A DNA stretch of 64,000 nt from Acidobacteriota bacterium (GTDB taxonomy: Bacteria; Actinomycetota; Acidimicrobiia; ATN3): contig QEUQ01000005.1 in assembly GCA_003577105.1 (NCBI GenBank), positions 19,318 through 83,317 of the forward strand. Direction: 5' to 3'. The notes under the pieces were generated by a model. It ran no database searches, was not told where the DNA came from, and saw only the letters and a list, made by a program, of their open reading frames with translations. Position numbers and translations under genes: made by a program. This document shows positions 9,890 to 20,031 of this stretch, piece by piece (the first letter of the stretch is position 1; each line of letters opens with the position of its first letter).

Positions 9890-9929
9890 CCCTCGTACTC
9901 AGCCCCATGACTGGGGCTGAGGACGAGGG
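9890..9929 (-). terminator. Long stem-loop after the ABC permease gene
   Basis: CCCTCGT-A-CTCAGCCCC pairs with GGGGCTGAG-G-ACGAGGG around a 6-nt loop, giving a 17-bp stem with one A-G mismatch. It begins 12 bp beyond the stop of the ABC permease gene at 9941, the right place for a terminator or 3'-end stabiliser. No T-tract follows on the minus strand. Confidence 0.6.
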
Positions 9930-9940
9930 CGACTTGCTAG

Positions 9941-12478
9941 CTAGTTGGTGCCTATTGCATCGAGCACATTGAGTTTCGATGCACGGCGCGCAGGACCTAG
10001 GCCGGCGAACACACCAGCGGCTGCTGCAACCGCTGCAATGGCCAGCATCTCGATTGGCGGCACCACGAAGTGGTTCACGTTCGGCTCGAGCGCCTTGACG
10101 ATTCCCCAAGCGAGGCCCAGCGCAAGGCAGGTACCGAGCGCCACGCCAAGGAGTGCGATCAGCATCGACTCCAATCGCACCGTCAAGCGAACCTGGCGCT
10201 TGGTCATGCCGACGGCCCTCAGCAATCCGATCTCGCGCGTGCGCTCGTGGACCGAGAGAGCCAGGGTATTTGCGATCCCAATCAGCGCGATCATCACCGC
10301 AAGGGTCAGCAGGCCATAGACCATGTTGAGGATTGCGTCGATGCCCTCGGTTATTCGACGAGTGAACGCGGCCTTGTCGGCGAGCTTGGCATTGGGATAC
10401 TCGCGAATGGTCTCCTCGACAATTGGCCGAACTTGGTCGGCGCTCTCACCACCGGCGATCGCCATGAATATCTTCGAGTCGTACTGATCGGCCACGTGCG
10501 CCTCCATTGTCGCGATATCGACCAAGTACCCACCTTCGGGAAAGTTGGCGTCATATATCGCGGCAATCTTGAGATCGACTTCATCAGCGGCAAAACGCAC
10601 GTGGACCGTGTCGCCCATGCGCAGACCCTGCTTGTCCGCCTTGCTCTTGACAACGGCAATCGAGCCGTCACGCACATCCTCGATCGCGCCTTCTTTGACG
10701 TTCAGATCGAAGACGTCACCGATTGTCTCAGTCCGCGCCGCGTCTAGAAGAGCTGCATTGCCCTCAATCTCAGCTGGAGCAAAGCGATAAGACGAGACGG
10801 TAGCCACCTCGGGAAGCGCCTCGAGCCGCTCGGCGAGGTCAGGGCTGAACCCGCCCTCGCCTCGAGCACCTGTCTCTACTACGAAATCGGCACGCATCGA
10901 ATTCCCAATTGCCTCGTCGACCGAGACTTTGGTTGATGCCGCCAGAATCGTGATGAACCCGACAAGAGCCACACCGACCATGAGGGCCGAGGCCGTTGCC
11001 GCCGTTCGTTTGGGGCTGCGAGTGGCGTTTTCGCGGGCCAGTTCGCCTGTTGTCCCGCCCCAAAGCGAGATCGGCATAGCCAAGACCCGAATCACTGGTC
11101 GCGCGATGACCGGTCCCAAGACGAAGAATCCAAGTACGGTGACCAGAAAGCCGATTGCTATCAGAGAAAGCGATCCTTCACCAGTGGCAATGATTCCGCC
11201 GGCGAATGCGGCGACTCCGCCGACTGTCATCACTATTCCTACTACTGTGCGAACGACAGAGGCTCCGGTCCGTTCAATCGCGACATCTCGCAGAGCGGCC
11301 ATCGGGCGAACCCGGCCGGCGCGCATGGCCGGACCCACAGCTGAGATCACCGTCACACCTACACCAACCGAAAGTGCCGCGATGACCGTGCGAGCAGCAA
11401 TGACTGCCCCTCCGTCTGGCACGTCGAAACCTGCAGCCCCGACCATTGCTTTGAGGCCGAAGGACATCGCAATTCCCAACCCGAGCCCAATCGCGCCCGC
11501 AACAACTCCAACGGCTGCAGATTCTGACGCAGTCGACCAAAGGAGCTGGCGCTTGTTCGCCCCGATGGCTCGAAGCATCGCGCTCTCCTTGGTTCGCTGC
11601 GCTACGAGAATCGAAAAGGTGTTGTAGATGATGAAGGTTCCGACGAAGAGCGAGACGATGGCAAACGCCATTAGGAAGGTATTGAAAAAGCCCAGTTCCT
11701 GGTGGAGGTCGTCCTGCCTCCTAGCGGTGTCTTGCGCACCTGTCATTACCTCGAAGTTCCCGGCACCCAAAGCGTTTTCGACATCGGCAACTAAGACGTC
11801 GATGTCAGTCCCCTTCTCGGCCGCAACCACTATCGAGTCGTACTGACCGGGCTGAGCAAAGAGCGCCTGAGCCGTCTGATCGTTGACCGCCGCGAGCACG
11901 GTCCCAGGTGGACCGTCGAGCTCACCGAAGGTGGCTACACCGACCAGATCAAGTGTGACAGGGCGTCCCTTTGCCAGGAGAGTGACCTTCTCGCCGACTT
12001 GGTAACCGTGACTGACCATGGTTGCCTTGTCGATAAGAACCTCGTTGTCGGCGACCGGTGCACGCCCTGATTCCACCCGCAACGGATTGAGACGCTCGTC
12101 GTCGATCCAGTTGACGCCGACCGTTCCGCCAATGTCGCCCGGAGGGTTGACGGTTCCGTCCTTGTTCACCAGCTGAGTCATGCCGAGAATCGATCCGGAC
12201 GCGTTGTCGACGCCTTTGATCGCCCGCACCTCGTCAACCGAGGCCGAGTCCACGCGCTGCCGATCGCTGAAGCCGTTGGCGCCAACTGGCTGAGGGCGCT
12301 GCACAACGAGATCGACTCCGGCGTTCGTCGTTTCAAAGACTGCATCGAAGGACCGTTTCATCGTGTCAGTGAGGACCATCGTGCCGGCCATGAAGGCAAC
12401 CCCGAGGACCACTGCAACCCCGGTCAAGGCAAGGCGCGTTCTGTACGCCCACAGATTCTTAAGTGTCAGCTTGAACAT
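9941..12478 (-). CDS. ABC transporter permease, MacB/FtsX family
   Basis: An 845-aa membrane protein with the duplicated FtsX-type layout: an N-terminal membrane segment followed by a large extracytoplasmic MacB-PCD domain, three helices around 270-400, a second extracytoplasmic domain, then a C-terminal helix trio. The conserved ERTREIGLLRAVGMTKRQV segment precedes the last helices, and its counterpart QRTKESAMLRAIGANKRQL follows the first trio. Such permeases work with a LolD/MacB-type ATPase in lipoprotein, peptide or antibiotic export. The ATPase gene ends one base upstream of this start, and its tail supplies the GGAGG ribosome site, so the two are coupled. A two-component pair transcribed divergently is a likely regulator. 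Confidence 0.92.
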   Translation of the reverse strand: MFKLTLKNLWAYRTRLALTGVAVVLGVAFMAGTMVLTDTMKRSFDAVFETTNAGVDLVVQRPQPVGANGFSDRQRVDSASVDEVRAIKGVDNASGSILGMTQLVNKDGTVNPPGDIGGTVGVNWIDDERLNPLRVESGRAPVADNEVLIDKATMVSHGYQVGEKVTLLAKGRPVTLDLVGVATFGELDGPPGTVLAAVNDQTAQALFAQPGQYDSIVVAAEKGTDIDVLVADVENALGAGNFEVMTGAQDTARRQDDLHQELGFFNTFLMAFAIVSLFVGTFIIYNTFSILVAQRTKESAMLRAIGANKRQLLWSTASESAAVGVVAGAIGLGLGIAMSFGLKAMVGAAGFDVPDGGAVIAARTVIAALSVGVGVTVISAVGPAMRAGRVRPMAALRDVAIERTGASVVRTVVGIVMTVGGVAAFAGGIIATGEGSLSLIAIGFLVTVLGFFVLGPVIARPVIRVLAMPISLWGGTTGELARENATRSPKRTAATASALMVGVALVGFITILAASTKVSVDEAIGNSMRADFVVETGARGEGGFSPDLAERLEALPEVATVSSYRFAPAEIEGNAALLDAARTETIGDVFDLNVKEGAIEDVRDGSIAVVKSKADKQGLRMGDTVHVRFAADEVDLKIAAIYDANFPEGGYLVDIATMEAHVADQYDSKIFMAIAGGESADQVRPIVEETIREYPNAKLADKAAFTRRITEGIDAILNMVYGLLTLAVMIALIGIANTLALSVHERTREIGLLRAVGMTKRQVRLTVRLESMLIALLGVALGTCLALGLAWGIVKALEPNVNHFVVPPIEMLAIAAVAAAAGVFAGLGPARRASKLNVLDAIGTN

Positions 12479-12479
12479 G

Positions 12480-13259
<780 letters not shown>

Positions 13260-13473
13260 GGCAGTTCTCCTTTCGAGGGCCAATGGCTTTGATCGAGCCT
13301 GGTGTCAGCTTCGGCGAATGCGGCCACGAGCGAATCGGCCTGGAGTTGTTTTGCAGTCGGCCCTCAAGCCCTCAATTTCAGAACTCGCGAGGCGAGCGCG
13401 TACGCCTCTGGTTGTACGAGCAATCCGCCTTTGGGGGGATGCGCGTCGGTCGGGCGACCTGTACCGTTGAGAT

Positions 13474-14673
13474 ATGCAGGTCAGCAATGGAATCCAAAGC
13501 AAGTGGGACCGGATCCGGGGCCTTCCCGGCTGGATCTTCGACGTCGCGATTGTCGTTATTGGAGGCGGCATTGCAGTTCCGAGCGCCTTCGGCACCGACC
13601 TGTCTTCCGGCGTCGCCAAGGGCCACGACCTGGTGTTCTATACCCTTCTTGCCCTTATTGTTCTGCCGTTTCTGGTGCGACGGCGCTTTCCCTTAAGCGT
13701 CTTTCTCGTCACGTCGATGGCACTCGTCTTGTACTCGTTCCTCGGCTACACCGAGGGCGCGCTGCCCATGATGGTTCTCGTCGGCATGTACACGGTTGGC
13801 AGCAGGTGTCCGCCGGGCCAAATGGCGGCTGCCTTGGTCATCTTGGCCTCAGGCATGGTCGTGCTATATCTCGATCCGACTGATCCGCTCGACTTCGGAA
13901 ACGTTGTCTCCAATCTCGCCTTCTTCGCGGCCGCGCTCATGTTCGGCTGGACACTTCGCTCCCGCCGCGAACGCCTCGAAGCGTTGGAGGCACGTGCGGA
14001 GGCTCTCGAGCGGGAGCAGGAAGAGGAGGCCCTCCGTGCCGTAGAGGGCGAAAGGCTGCGAATCGCTCAGGAGCTTCATGACGTAATGGCCCACTCAATG
14101 GGTGTCATTGCTGTTCAGGCCGGTGCCGGGATGCACGTGATCGACCGCGATCCTGCGGAAGCCAAGCGCGCGCTCGAAAACATCTCATTCACGAGCAGGT
14201 CGACCCTGACTGAGTTGCGACGCCTTCTTCGCGTGCTGAGGGATGAAACCGCCGGCGCCGAATTCGCTCCGGCCCCAGGAATCAGTGACATTGGGCGGCT
14301 CATTCGAGAGATGAATGATGCGGGGGTCGAAGTAGAGCTACATGTCGCCGAGGATCTCGATGTGCCGGGCGGAGTCGACCTCACCGCCTACCGGATAGTT
14401 CAGGAAGCTCTTACCAACGTGCTAAAGCATGCCGGCCCGGCCAAGGCAACGGTCAGCGTGACGGGCGGCAACGGAGCGCTTGAAATCGAAGTAAGCGATG
14501 ACGGACGGGGAGTCAATGGGCGGTCCGACGGCTCTGGCCACGGCCTAATCGGGATGCGCGAACGGGTTGCAATCTACGGCGGAACGCTCATCGCAGAACC
14601 GACTGACGGCGGAGGATTCTGCGTCAAGGCTCGGATTCCGTGGGGAGAGGACCGCGGGGGTGGTCGAGCGTGA
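13474..14673 (+). CDS. Sensor histidine kinase, NarL-type (HisKA_3)
   Basis: A 399-aa membrane kinase. The N-terminal 160 residues carry about five hydrophobic segments. A coiled-coil linker rich in Glu and Arg (about 163-195) leads to the H-box RIAQELHDVMAHS, with the phospho-accepting His near residue 202. The HATPase region includes YRIVQEALTNVLKHA (N-box) and DDGRG / GHGLIGMRER (G-boxes). There is no large extracytoplasmic sensor domain, so it probably senses within the membrane. The stop overlaps the response-regulator start (GTGA). The divergent ABC transporter is the obvious candidate target, as in many actinobacterial kinase-regulator-MacB loci. Confidence 0.93.
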   Translation: MQVSNGIQSKWDRIRGLPGWIFDVAIVVIGGGIAVPSAFGTDLSSGVAKGHDLVFYTLLALIVLPFLVRRRFPLSVFLVTSMALVLYSFLGYTEGALPMMVLVGMYTVGSRCPPGQMAAALVILASGMVVLYLDPTDPLDFGNVVSNLAFFAAALMFGWTLRSRRERLEALEARAEALEREQEEEALRAVEGERLRIAQELHDVMAHSMGVIAVQAGAGMHVIDRDPAEAKRALENISFTSRSTLTELRRLLRVLRDETAGAEFAPAPGISDIGRLIREMNDAGVEVELHVAEDLDVPGGVDLTAYRIVQEALTNVLKHAGPAKATVSVTGGNGALEIEVSDDGRGVNGRSDGSGHGLIGMRERVAIYGGTLIAEPTDGGGFCVKARIPWGEDRGGGRA

Positions 14674-15332
14674 TTCGAGTAGCAGTTGCAGACGATCAGG
14701 CCTTGGTGAGGAGTGGCTTCATCGTCTTGCTGAACTCGGCAGATGACATTGAGGTGGTTGGAGAGGCCGCGAACGGCGTTGAGGCCGTCGAGACGGTTGA
14801 GCGGGAGCGTCCTGATGTGGTGTTGATGGACATCCGAATGCCGGAAATGGACGGACTTGAAGCGACCCGCAAGATCATTTCGGGAACTGGTCAGAGCCGC
14901 GTGCTGATTCTCACCACGTTCAACGCCGATGAATACGTCTTCGAGGCACTCCGGTCAGGCGCAAGCGGCTTCCTACTCAAGGACACGATTCCCGATGACC
15001 TATTGGCTGCAGTGAGGGTGGTCGCCTCCGGAGAATCACTCTTGTCGCCCCAAGTCACCACGCGGTTGATCGAAGAGTTCGTGCGCAGGCCGGCAGAGGC
15101 CGAGATGCCGGAGCCGCACCCTGGCCTAGACCAGCTAACAGAACGGGAAACCGAGGTCCTCGACCAGGTCGCAAGGGGCCTATCAAATGCCGAGATTGCC
15201 GAGGTGCTTTATATGTCACCCGCAACGGCAAAGACCCACGTCAGCAGGCTGCTCACCAAGCTCGATTCAAGAGATCGGGCCCAACTTGTCGTTATCGCGT
15301 ATGAATCCGGTGTCGTAGCCCCGGGGAAATGA
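14670..15332 (+). CDS. Response regulator, NarL/LuxR family
   Basis: A 220-aa DNA-binding regulator. The receiver domain begins IRVAVADDQALVRSG, and VLMDIRMPEMDG places the phosphorylated Asp at about residue 54. The Thr of ILTTFNADEYVFEAL and the Lys of GFLLKD complete the active site. A LuxR helix-turn-helix follows near 155-215 (LTERETEVLDQVARGLSNAEIA, shortened here as LTERETEVL to GLSNAEIA). The start is the GTG at 14670, which shares bases with the kinase stop. It is the cognate partner of the kinase and probably controls the divergent ABC operon. Confidence 0.94.
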   Translation: MIRVAVADDQALVRSGFIVLLNSADDIEVVGEAANGVEAVETVERERPDVVLMDIRMPEMDGLEATRKIISGTGQSRVLILTTFNADEYVFEALRSGASGFLLKDTIPDDLLAAVRVVASGESLLSPQVTTRLIEEFVRRPAEAEMPEPHPGLDQLTERETEVLDQVARGLSNAEIAEVLYMSPATAKTHVSRLLTKLDSRDRAQLVVIAYESGVVAPGK

Positions 15333-15387
15333 TCGGCTACGTCGAGATCGGCGCGAGAATCGGCACCCCTCGTCGCGTCGAGATCAG

Positions 15388-15819
15388 GTGACTCAAATGT
15401 CCGAGATGCCCACCGTTCAACCGAATCCCCGAATCGATCTCAAGGTCAACGCGGCAGACGGCAACGCTACCCGCGAAATGCGCCAGACAACCTATAGCGG
15501 GCGGCTTCACTTCGGCGACACGAGCCAGGGGCCGCGGTCGACGATGGTGAGTGAGTTCAACGGGCTCATCCCGCTGCCAGACAGCTTTTCGTACCGATCT
15601 GAGGAAACAGGCGAGGCTGTCGTCACGATCGATCTCTGGACTGTGAACACACGCGGATATACGTTCACGTCAGGCTACGAGGCCACCTTCGTCGAAGATT
15701 CTCGGCGACCGGGCACCGCATGGCTCCACATCGGAATGCAGATCGCATGCGATGCCGGATCGGTCGTCGGTTATCGGATAGTCGCTCTGGCAGGAATCGG
15801 AGCAATCGCCTCCGGCTGA
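15388..15819 (+). CDS. Hypothetical 143-aa protein
   Basis: I do not recognise this protein. It has no signal peptide or membrane segment. The composition is typical of an all-beta fold: alternating polar and hydrophobic stretches such as EAVVTIDLWTVNTRGYTF and TAWLHIGMQIACDAG. The GTG start at 15388 lies 56 bp after the response regulator, so it could belong to the same transcript. The gene converges on the YVTN protein with only 31 bp between the stops. No function is proposed. Confidence 0.55.
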   Translation: MTQMSEMPTVQPNPRIDLKVNAADGNATREMRQTTYSGRLHFGDTSQGPRSTMVSEFNGLIPLPDSFSYRSEETGEAVVTIDLWTVNTRGYTFTSGYEATFVEDSRRPGTAWLHIGMQIACDAGSVVGYRIVALAGIGAIASG

Positions 15820-15850
15820 ACCCAAACTTCGGCTCAGCTACTCGCCGCGC

Positions 15851-17329
15851 CTACCCCCTTGTCGAATCTTGCACGTGCCCGCCATTGACCGAACCGGCTG
15901 CGCCAATAGAACTGTTGAAGTACAACGGGCAGGCCACATAGACGCGTTCTGTGCCGAGGATCTTGATCGACATGTCCACACCGTTCGGGTCATACGGCAA
16001 ACCCGAGCCCGCCAGAAGCGCTAGCACATTGCCACGCGCATCTTCGGTGTAACGAACACCCGCTGAGAGCGACTGGGTCTTCGAGACCTTGCCGTAGTTG
16101 GTCAGGTACTCGATTCGGATCGTCTGGTTCAAGTCGGACGCGATCGTGATGTACATCTGGAATCCCGGGCGGGCAGTGCCCTCCGCGCAAACGGCACGGC
16201 GAGACGGGTCTCCGATGTCGTCTGCAAGATCGTCGATGGTCGAGTCCTCGATCACGGTGACGTTGTTGTCGCCCCGATTGGTCACATAGACCTTGTTCGT
16301 CAACTGATTGACCGCGACCGCCCACGGCGAATTGCTCGAGGGACTGGTTGTTGTGGAGTTATTACCGCCATTGATGACGGTTACGTTGCCCGACCCATAG
16401 TTCGGCGCGTAGATCATGTTCGTCGCCTGGTTGATGGCAACTCGAAACGGCTGGGTGCCCGTGGCCACAGCCGACGTCGAGTTGTTGAGCCCATCTATCA
16501 CGGTGACGCTGTTCGAGCTGGCGTTTGGCACGTAGATCTTGTTTGTTGCCTGATTGATGGCGACATCGTTGGGCGACAAGCCGACAGCGACGTTTGTAAA
16601 CGTGAGGTTGGATCCATTGATCACCGTGACGTTGCTGGAACTCGAGTTCGCTACATAGATCTTGTCGGTGAGTGGATTGATGGCGATTGCCGCAGGGGAT
16701 GATCCGACCGGCACGGTAGCCCAACCGGGCGAGCCGCTAGTAAACACCGTGACAGTGTTCGAACCACTGTTTGCCACGTAAATCCGACTCGGAACGATGC
16801 TGGTATTAATGGCGATCGCGACGGGGCTGACACCGACCCCCATCGTGCTAGTCGAATCGCCGTTTGCCGCGTCGATGATAGTCACGTTGCTCGAGAACGA
16901 GTTCGCGACATAGACCTTGTTCTCTCTGGAGTCGACTGCCACGGCTCTTGGCGAATTTCCGACGGGGATGTGCTTGGTGAAATTGCCCGTGGCGTCATAG
17001 ACGGTCACCGAATTCGAACCGTCGTTGGCCACATATACCTTGTTGGTCGTCGAGTTCACCGCGATCGCAGTTGGTGTGATTCCAGTGTTGATCGGACTCT
17101 TTGAGCCGTCGTTACCGTCGATCCTGTGGATATTCGCCGAGTTTCGGTTTGCCACGTAGATCTGATTAGTCACCGGATTGACGGCGATCGCGTAGGGGTT
17201 CGTGCCCACTGGCACACGGTCGGTGGCCGTCAGGGCCTCGGCAAACTGAGTTTCTGGTCCGACCGCGATCAGACCGAGAACGAGCGCCAAGGCGACGAAA
17301 AATGCGATGCGAGACTCTGCCCGTGTCAT
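15851..17329 (-). CDS. Secreted YVTN/YncE-type beta-propeller protein
   Basis: A 492-aa exported protein. The start at 17329 was chosen because GGAGG lies seven bases upstream and a signal peptide follows at once (FFVALALVLGLIAVG, then FAEA). Residues of about 35-395 contain eight repeats of the pattern TNK-[IV]-YVAN-x-x-SN-x-VTVI, spaced about 42 residues, which build a YVTN beta-propeller. The last 90 residues are a different domain ending in RVYVACPLYFNSSIG and NGGHV. This matches the end of each repeat in the secreted protein at 48420-51959 (ERPMYFNA, GGHDV), so the two share a domain family. Ligand and role are unknown. Confidence 0.82.
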   Translation of the reverse strand: MTRAESRIAFFVALALVLGLIAVGPETQFAEALTATDRVPVGTNPYAIAVNPVTNQIYVANRNSANIHRIDGNDGSKSPINTGITPTAIAVNSTTNKVYVANDGSNSVTVYDATGNFTKHIPVGNSPRAVAVDSRENKVYVANSFSSNVTIIDAANGDSTSTMGVGVSPVAIAINTSIVPSRIYVANSGSNTVTVFTSGSPGWATVPVGSSPAAIAINPLTDKIYVANSSSSNVTVINGSNLTFTNVAVGLSPNDVAINQATNKIYVPNASSNSVTVIDGLNNSTSAVATGTQPFRVAINQATNMIYAPNYGSGNVTVINGGNNSTTTSPSSNSPWAVAVNQLTNKVYVTNRGDNNVTVIEDSTIDDLADDIGDPSRRAVCAEGTARPGFQMYITIASDLNQTIRIEYLTNYGKVSKTQSLSAGVRYTEDARGNVLALLAGSGLPYDPNGVDMSIKILGTERVYVACPLYFNSSIGAAGSVNGGHVQDSTRG

Positions 17330-17521
17330 GAGTTCCTCCGAATCTCTGCCTCGCGACCTGCCCAGCATCGGCAGCGGCAACGAGGCCGTGGTCAATCGAT
17401 CGATCGTATCGTCGGAGTAGCCGGCGACGAGGCAGTGGAGCGCCGTCACCTTCCTCGTTCGTTTGCGCCTCGCTCGGGCAGGTTTATGGACTGGCCAATG
17501 ATGGGCGCGAGTTCGAGTCTG

Positions 17522-18769
17522 CTAGCCGTCGGTCACGGCAGTATCGGCGACTTGGGTCGCTTCCCTCATGCGAATCAGATTGGCTCCAACGGCGACCAAG
17601 ATCGCAAGTCCCATCACGGGTGCAAATATGCGCTTGAGCGGGGCGGAGTCGAGCATGATCCCAATCACGAAACCGACCATTCCTGCATTCATGAACCAGA
17701 ATGCGATGTGGTCAACGAGAGGTCTCCCTGCGGTAGTGCGCGCCATGGCTATCAGCAACGTCGCGAGAAGGACGTTGGTCACAACCCCGACAAACTGCAG
17801 GTGATCGAGGGCGAAGATCAGCCAGGTCGGCACCTTGGAGAAATCCTCGGCGTACAGCGCGATTGCATAGACGACCAGGCCGACATTGACCACGAGAAAT
17901 GCTAATGCCAGTCCGATGTGACGGCCAGCGGTCGCTTCTAACCAGCGCATGCCGCGGAAATGCTTGCGGAGTCGAACCAGGACGATGACTATGCCCGCAA
18001 TCAGGCACGGCAGATTCAGCATGAGCAATGCCTGCACCTTGAGGAGTTCGCCGAGTGCAAGGAATGTGCCGGCTACGAAGAGCAGGATGACCTGAACCAC
18101 GCCCGCCCTCGAATCTGCGATGCGGCGCCCTTCGGGCTCGAGCAGCCATTCGGCGAGAGTGGCGCCACCGAGGACCAGGAACCCCGCCACCATCGAAGCT
18201 GGATGCGAGCCCGCGAACCGCTCCGTGGTAAGGCCAAACTTCTCCGCCATGGCGAGGCCGAGAAGAATGCCCAGCAGGCCCCCGAGGATCAGAAATGTCA
18301 CTGTCATGATCATTCCGAGCCGAGCCACGTCAAGTCCGACTAGACGAGCTCTTCGGATCATCCACAGCAAGAACAAGACCGACGCGACAATTGTGAGCAA
18401 GCCGACGATCGGGCGGAGCCAAGTGATTCCTGAAGCGAACGCCGCGACGTAAAGTGCAATCGCAACGATCGAAAAGATTGCGAGCCCTCTCACTCGCAAG
18501 TCGCCAACGGTCTCCGACGAGAGCGCCTCGTCGTCGGGGTCAAATCGTTGAGCAAACATCCATATTGCCGCCCCCATCATCGCCAGCGTGATCCAGCCCA
18601 GGGTTCCCGCGTGAACGTGCGTGACCACCCACGCCCGGCTGAAGGTGACCACGTCAAGGCCATTTAGAATCCCGATCACCGCAGTTACTACGAATATCGA
18701 CAATCCTGCGGCGAACATCATCTTTGTTTCCGCCGGTATTGGACCCAGCTTTCCGTCAGTCTCGGCCAC
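17522..18769 (-). CDS. Polytopic membrane protein, haem-copper-oxidase-like
   Basis: A 415-aa integral membrane protein with about twelve hydrophobic helices. Several helices carry histidines in places reminiscent of haem-copper oxidase or nitric-oxide-reductase subunit I: THVHAGTLGW near residue 50, SHPASM near 190, GRHIGLAL near 285, LDHLQFVGV near 320 and DHIAFWF near 352. The family may bind haem or may be a degenerate relative. No oxidase subunit II or cytochrome c gene is next to it. The GTG start at 18769 is preceded by AAGGGG. It diverges from another membrane protein gene 127 bp away. Confidence 0.55.
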   Translation of the reverse strand: MAETDGKLGPIPAETKMMFAAGLSIFVVTAVIGILNGLDVVTFSRAWVVTHVHAGTLGWITLAMMGAAIWMFAQRFDPDDEALSSETVGDLRVRGLAIFSIVAIALYVAAFASGITWLRPIVGLLTIVASVLFLLWMIRRARLVGLDVARLGMIMTVTFLILGGLLGILLGLAMAEKFGLTTERFAGSHPASMVAGFLVLGGATLAEWLLEPEGRRIADSRAGVVQVILLFVAGTFLALGELLKVQALLMLNLPCLIAGIVIVLVRLRKHFRGMRWLEATAGRHIGLALAFLVVNVGLVVYAIALYAEDFSKVPTWLIFALDHLQFVGVVTNVLLATLLIAMARTTAGRPLVDHIAFWFMNAGMVGFVIGIMLDSAPLKRIFAPVMGLAILVAVGANLIRMREATQVADTAVTDG

Positions 18770-18896
18770 CTTGCGCCCCTTTGTTGATATGTCCTCTCGG
18801 CGACTGCTAGGTAAAGCCTACGGACTTGGAGTCATTGAGTGTCGGATCGGCGACATCTGATCGACTTTTCGGATCAGCGCAGTATCCGCTTTCTCG

Positions 18897-19547
18897 GTGG
18901 TCGCCGTATACTTCAAAACCTTCCTTTTGTACGCGTCGGTTGGAATTCCACCGTCATCTGATATCAACGCTCAACTTGACTACTTCGGCTCTCACGCGAC
19001 TGGGTGGTGGGCAATTGCCTGCCTCATGATCGGTACGGATCTTCTGCTCTTGCCTCTCTTCCTTGGCCTTTACCGAGCCCTAAAGGGGCTGGGGCGAGAC
19101 CTGCTTATGATGATGGCGGTTGGCTGCATCGGGTTGTTTGTTGTTTTCGACATCGTCATCACTTGGGCTGCCCATTCGGTGATGATCGCGAGCGGGACTC
19201 AATATGTGGACGCCGCGTCCGACGCGGCCAGGTCGACGTTGGTGGCTAGCGCCGCATTCCCTTCTGCAATCCTCGAATCACCGCTAGCTGGTTTCGGGGC
19301 GATTCTTGTGCCGTCACTCGGGATCTTCCTTGCAGGGATCGCCATGTTGAGAGGGGTCTTCGGCAAGACCGCCGTCTACCTGGCAATGGCTGCGGGCGTC
19401 ACTGCTTTCGCGTTCATGCTCACCTATGTATTCGAAACGCTGCCTTCGCTCCGTGTCGTCAACGCTCTGATTGTGACTATCTGGTACCTGATCGTTGGCA
19501 TCAGGCTCTACGGGCTGAGTCGGGGCCCGCGCACGGCAAGCCAATAG
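18897..19547 (+). CDS. Six-helix membrane protein, DUF4386-like
   Basis: A 216-aa protein with about six membrane segments, including WWAIACLMIGTDLLLLPLFL, GCIGLFVVFDIVITW, LVPSLGIFLAGIAML and ALIVTIWYLIVGIRLYGLS. The layout resembles the DUF4386 group of uncharacterised membrane proteins, but this is a loose resemblance. The start is the GTG at 18897. Its last two codons and stop abut the first decayed tRNA-Arg remnant at 19545, so this gene marks the left border of the accessory island. Confidence 0.55.
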   Translation: MVAVYFKTFLLYASVGIPPSSDINAQLDYFGSHATGWWAIACLMIGTDLLLLPLFLGLYRALKGLGRDLLMMMAVGCIGLFVVFDIVITWAAHSVMIASGTQYVDAASDAARSTLVASAAFPSAILESPLAGFGAILVPSLGIFLAGIAMLRGVFGKTAVYLAMAAGVTAFAFMLTYVFETLPSLRVVNALIVTIWYLIVGIRLYGLSRGPRTASQ

Positions 19548-19660
19548 CGCGCTCGGAGGGATTCGAGATGCTCCCAGCCTTGTGATCCGTAGCCAGAAGC
19601 GGGCTCCATGTCGGATGCGCGCGGTGACCAAGCACCGCTTGCACCAGGGATTTCCGGGAA
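19545..19660 (-). repeat. Decayed attachment site 1 (tRNA-Arg 3' remnant)
   Basis: The segment starting GCGCGCTCGGAGGGATTCGA matches the 3' half of tRNA-Arg(ACG) at 45304 with scattered changes. Past the tRNA part, at 19593-19650, the sequence still resembles the DNA just inside the perfect copy (24704-24760): both have TGTCGGATGCGCG followed by ACCGCTTG. It is therefore an old left attachment site of a related element that used the same tRNA gene. Confidence 0.75.
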
Positions 19661-19830
19661 CCCTCAGTGCGGTCATCAAGGGTCACGATCTGGGCGTTAC
19701 CCGGTTTCTTGAGCAAGTCGGCCACGAGGGTGCTCTTGCCTACCTGCCGTGCACCACTCACCACCACAACGAGCGTATCAGTGAGCGCGGCTAGCAAGTG
19801 TTCGCTGATGAAGCGTGGGTAAAGGTGGTG
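19640..19830 (-). pseudogene. Truncated AAA ATPase (DUF4143 family) N-terminus
   Basis: On the minus strand the frame reads YPRFISEHLLAAL, then VVVVSGARQVGKSTLVADLL and IVTLDDRTE, which is the N-terminus of the AAA ATPases paired with DUF4143. Walker A is GARQVGKST. After about 50 residues the similarity stops and the frame runs into the tRNA-remnant DNA, so more than 300 residues of the usual protein are missing. There is no good start codon upstream: a stop lies near 19855, leaving only a TTG at 19797. This is a fragment left at an integration boundary. Confidence 0.7.
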
Positions 19831-19972
19831 CTGCGATGCGATATCGTCCGCATGATGCTGCTAATTCGTCCTCTATGGGTTGCTCGTGCGTCCGCTAATC
19901 GCACTTCCGTATGGCAACCGCCGTCGTTGCTTGTTCAGGATGCGATCGCCGGCGATGGATTCACAATTGACC

Positions 19973-20018
19973 TAGCGCGCTCGGAGGTATCCGAGATGCT
20001 CCCAGCCTCGTGATCTGC
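19973..20018 (-). repeat. Decayed attachment site 2 (tRNA-Arg 3' remnant)
   Basis: TAGCGCGCTCGGAGG followed by CGAGATGCTCCCAGCC repeats the copy at 19545 almost exactly and is more like that copy than like the intact tRNA. The two decayed sites bracket the ATPase fragment, so a small element or deletion remnant of about 430 bp is delimited here. Confidence 0.65.
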
Positions 20019-20031
20019 ACTCCGCCGCGAG

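Noticed and set aside
15797..15835. GCTGA/TCAGC hairpin as a terminator
   Set aside because: A 5-bp stem with a long loop and no T-tract is too weak to call.
16230..17220. Regular repeats of about 126 bp
   Set aside because: They encode the YVTN propeller repeats on the minus strand and are diverged at DNA level.
18857..18877. CTGATC/GATCAG dyad between divergent membrane protein genes
   Set aside because: Six-base arms with a 9-nt spacer are expected by chance at this frequency, and no regulator gene is adjacent.
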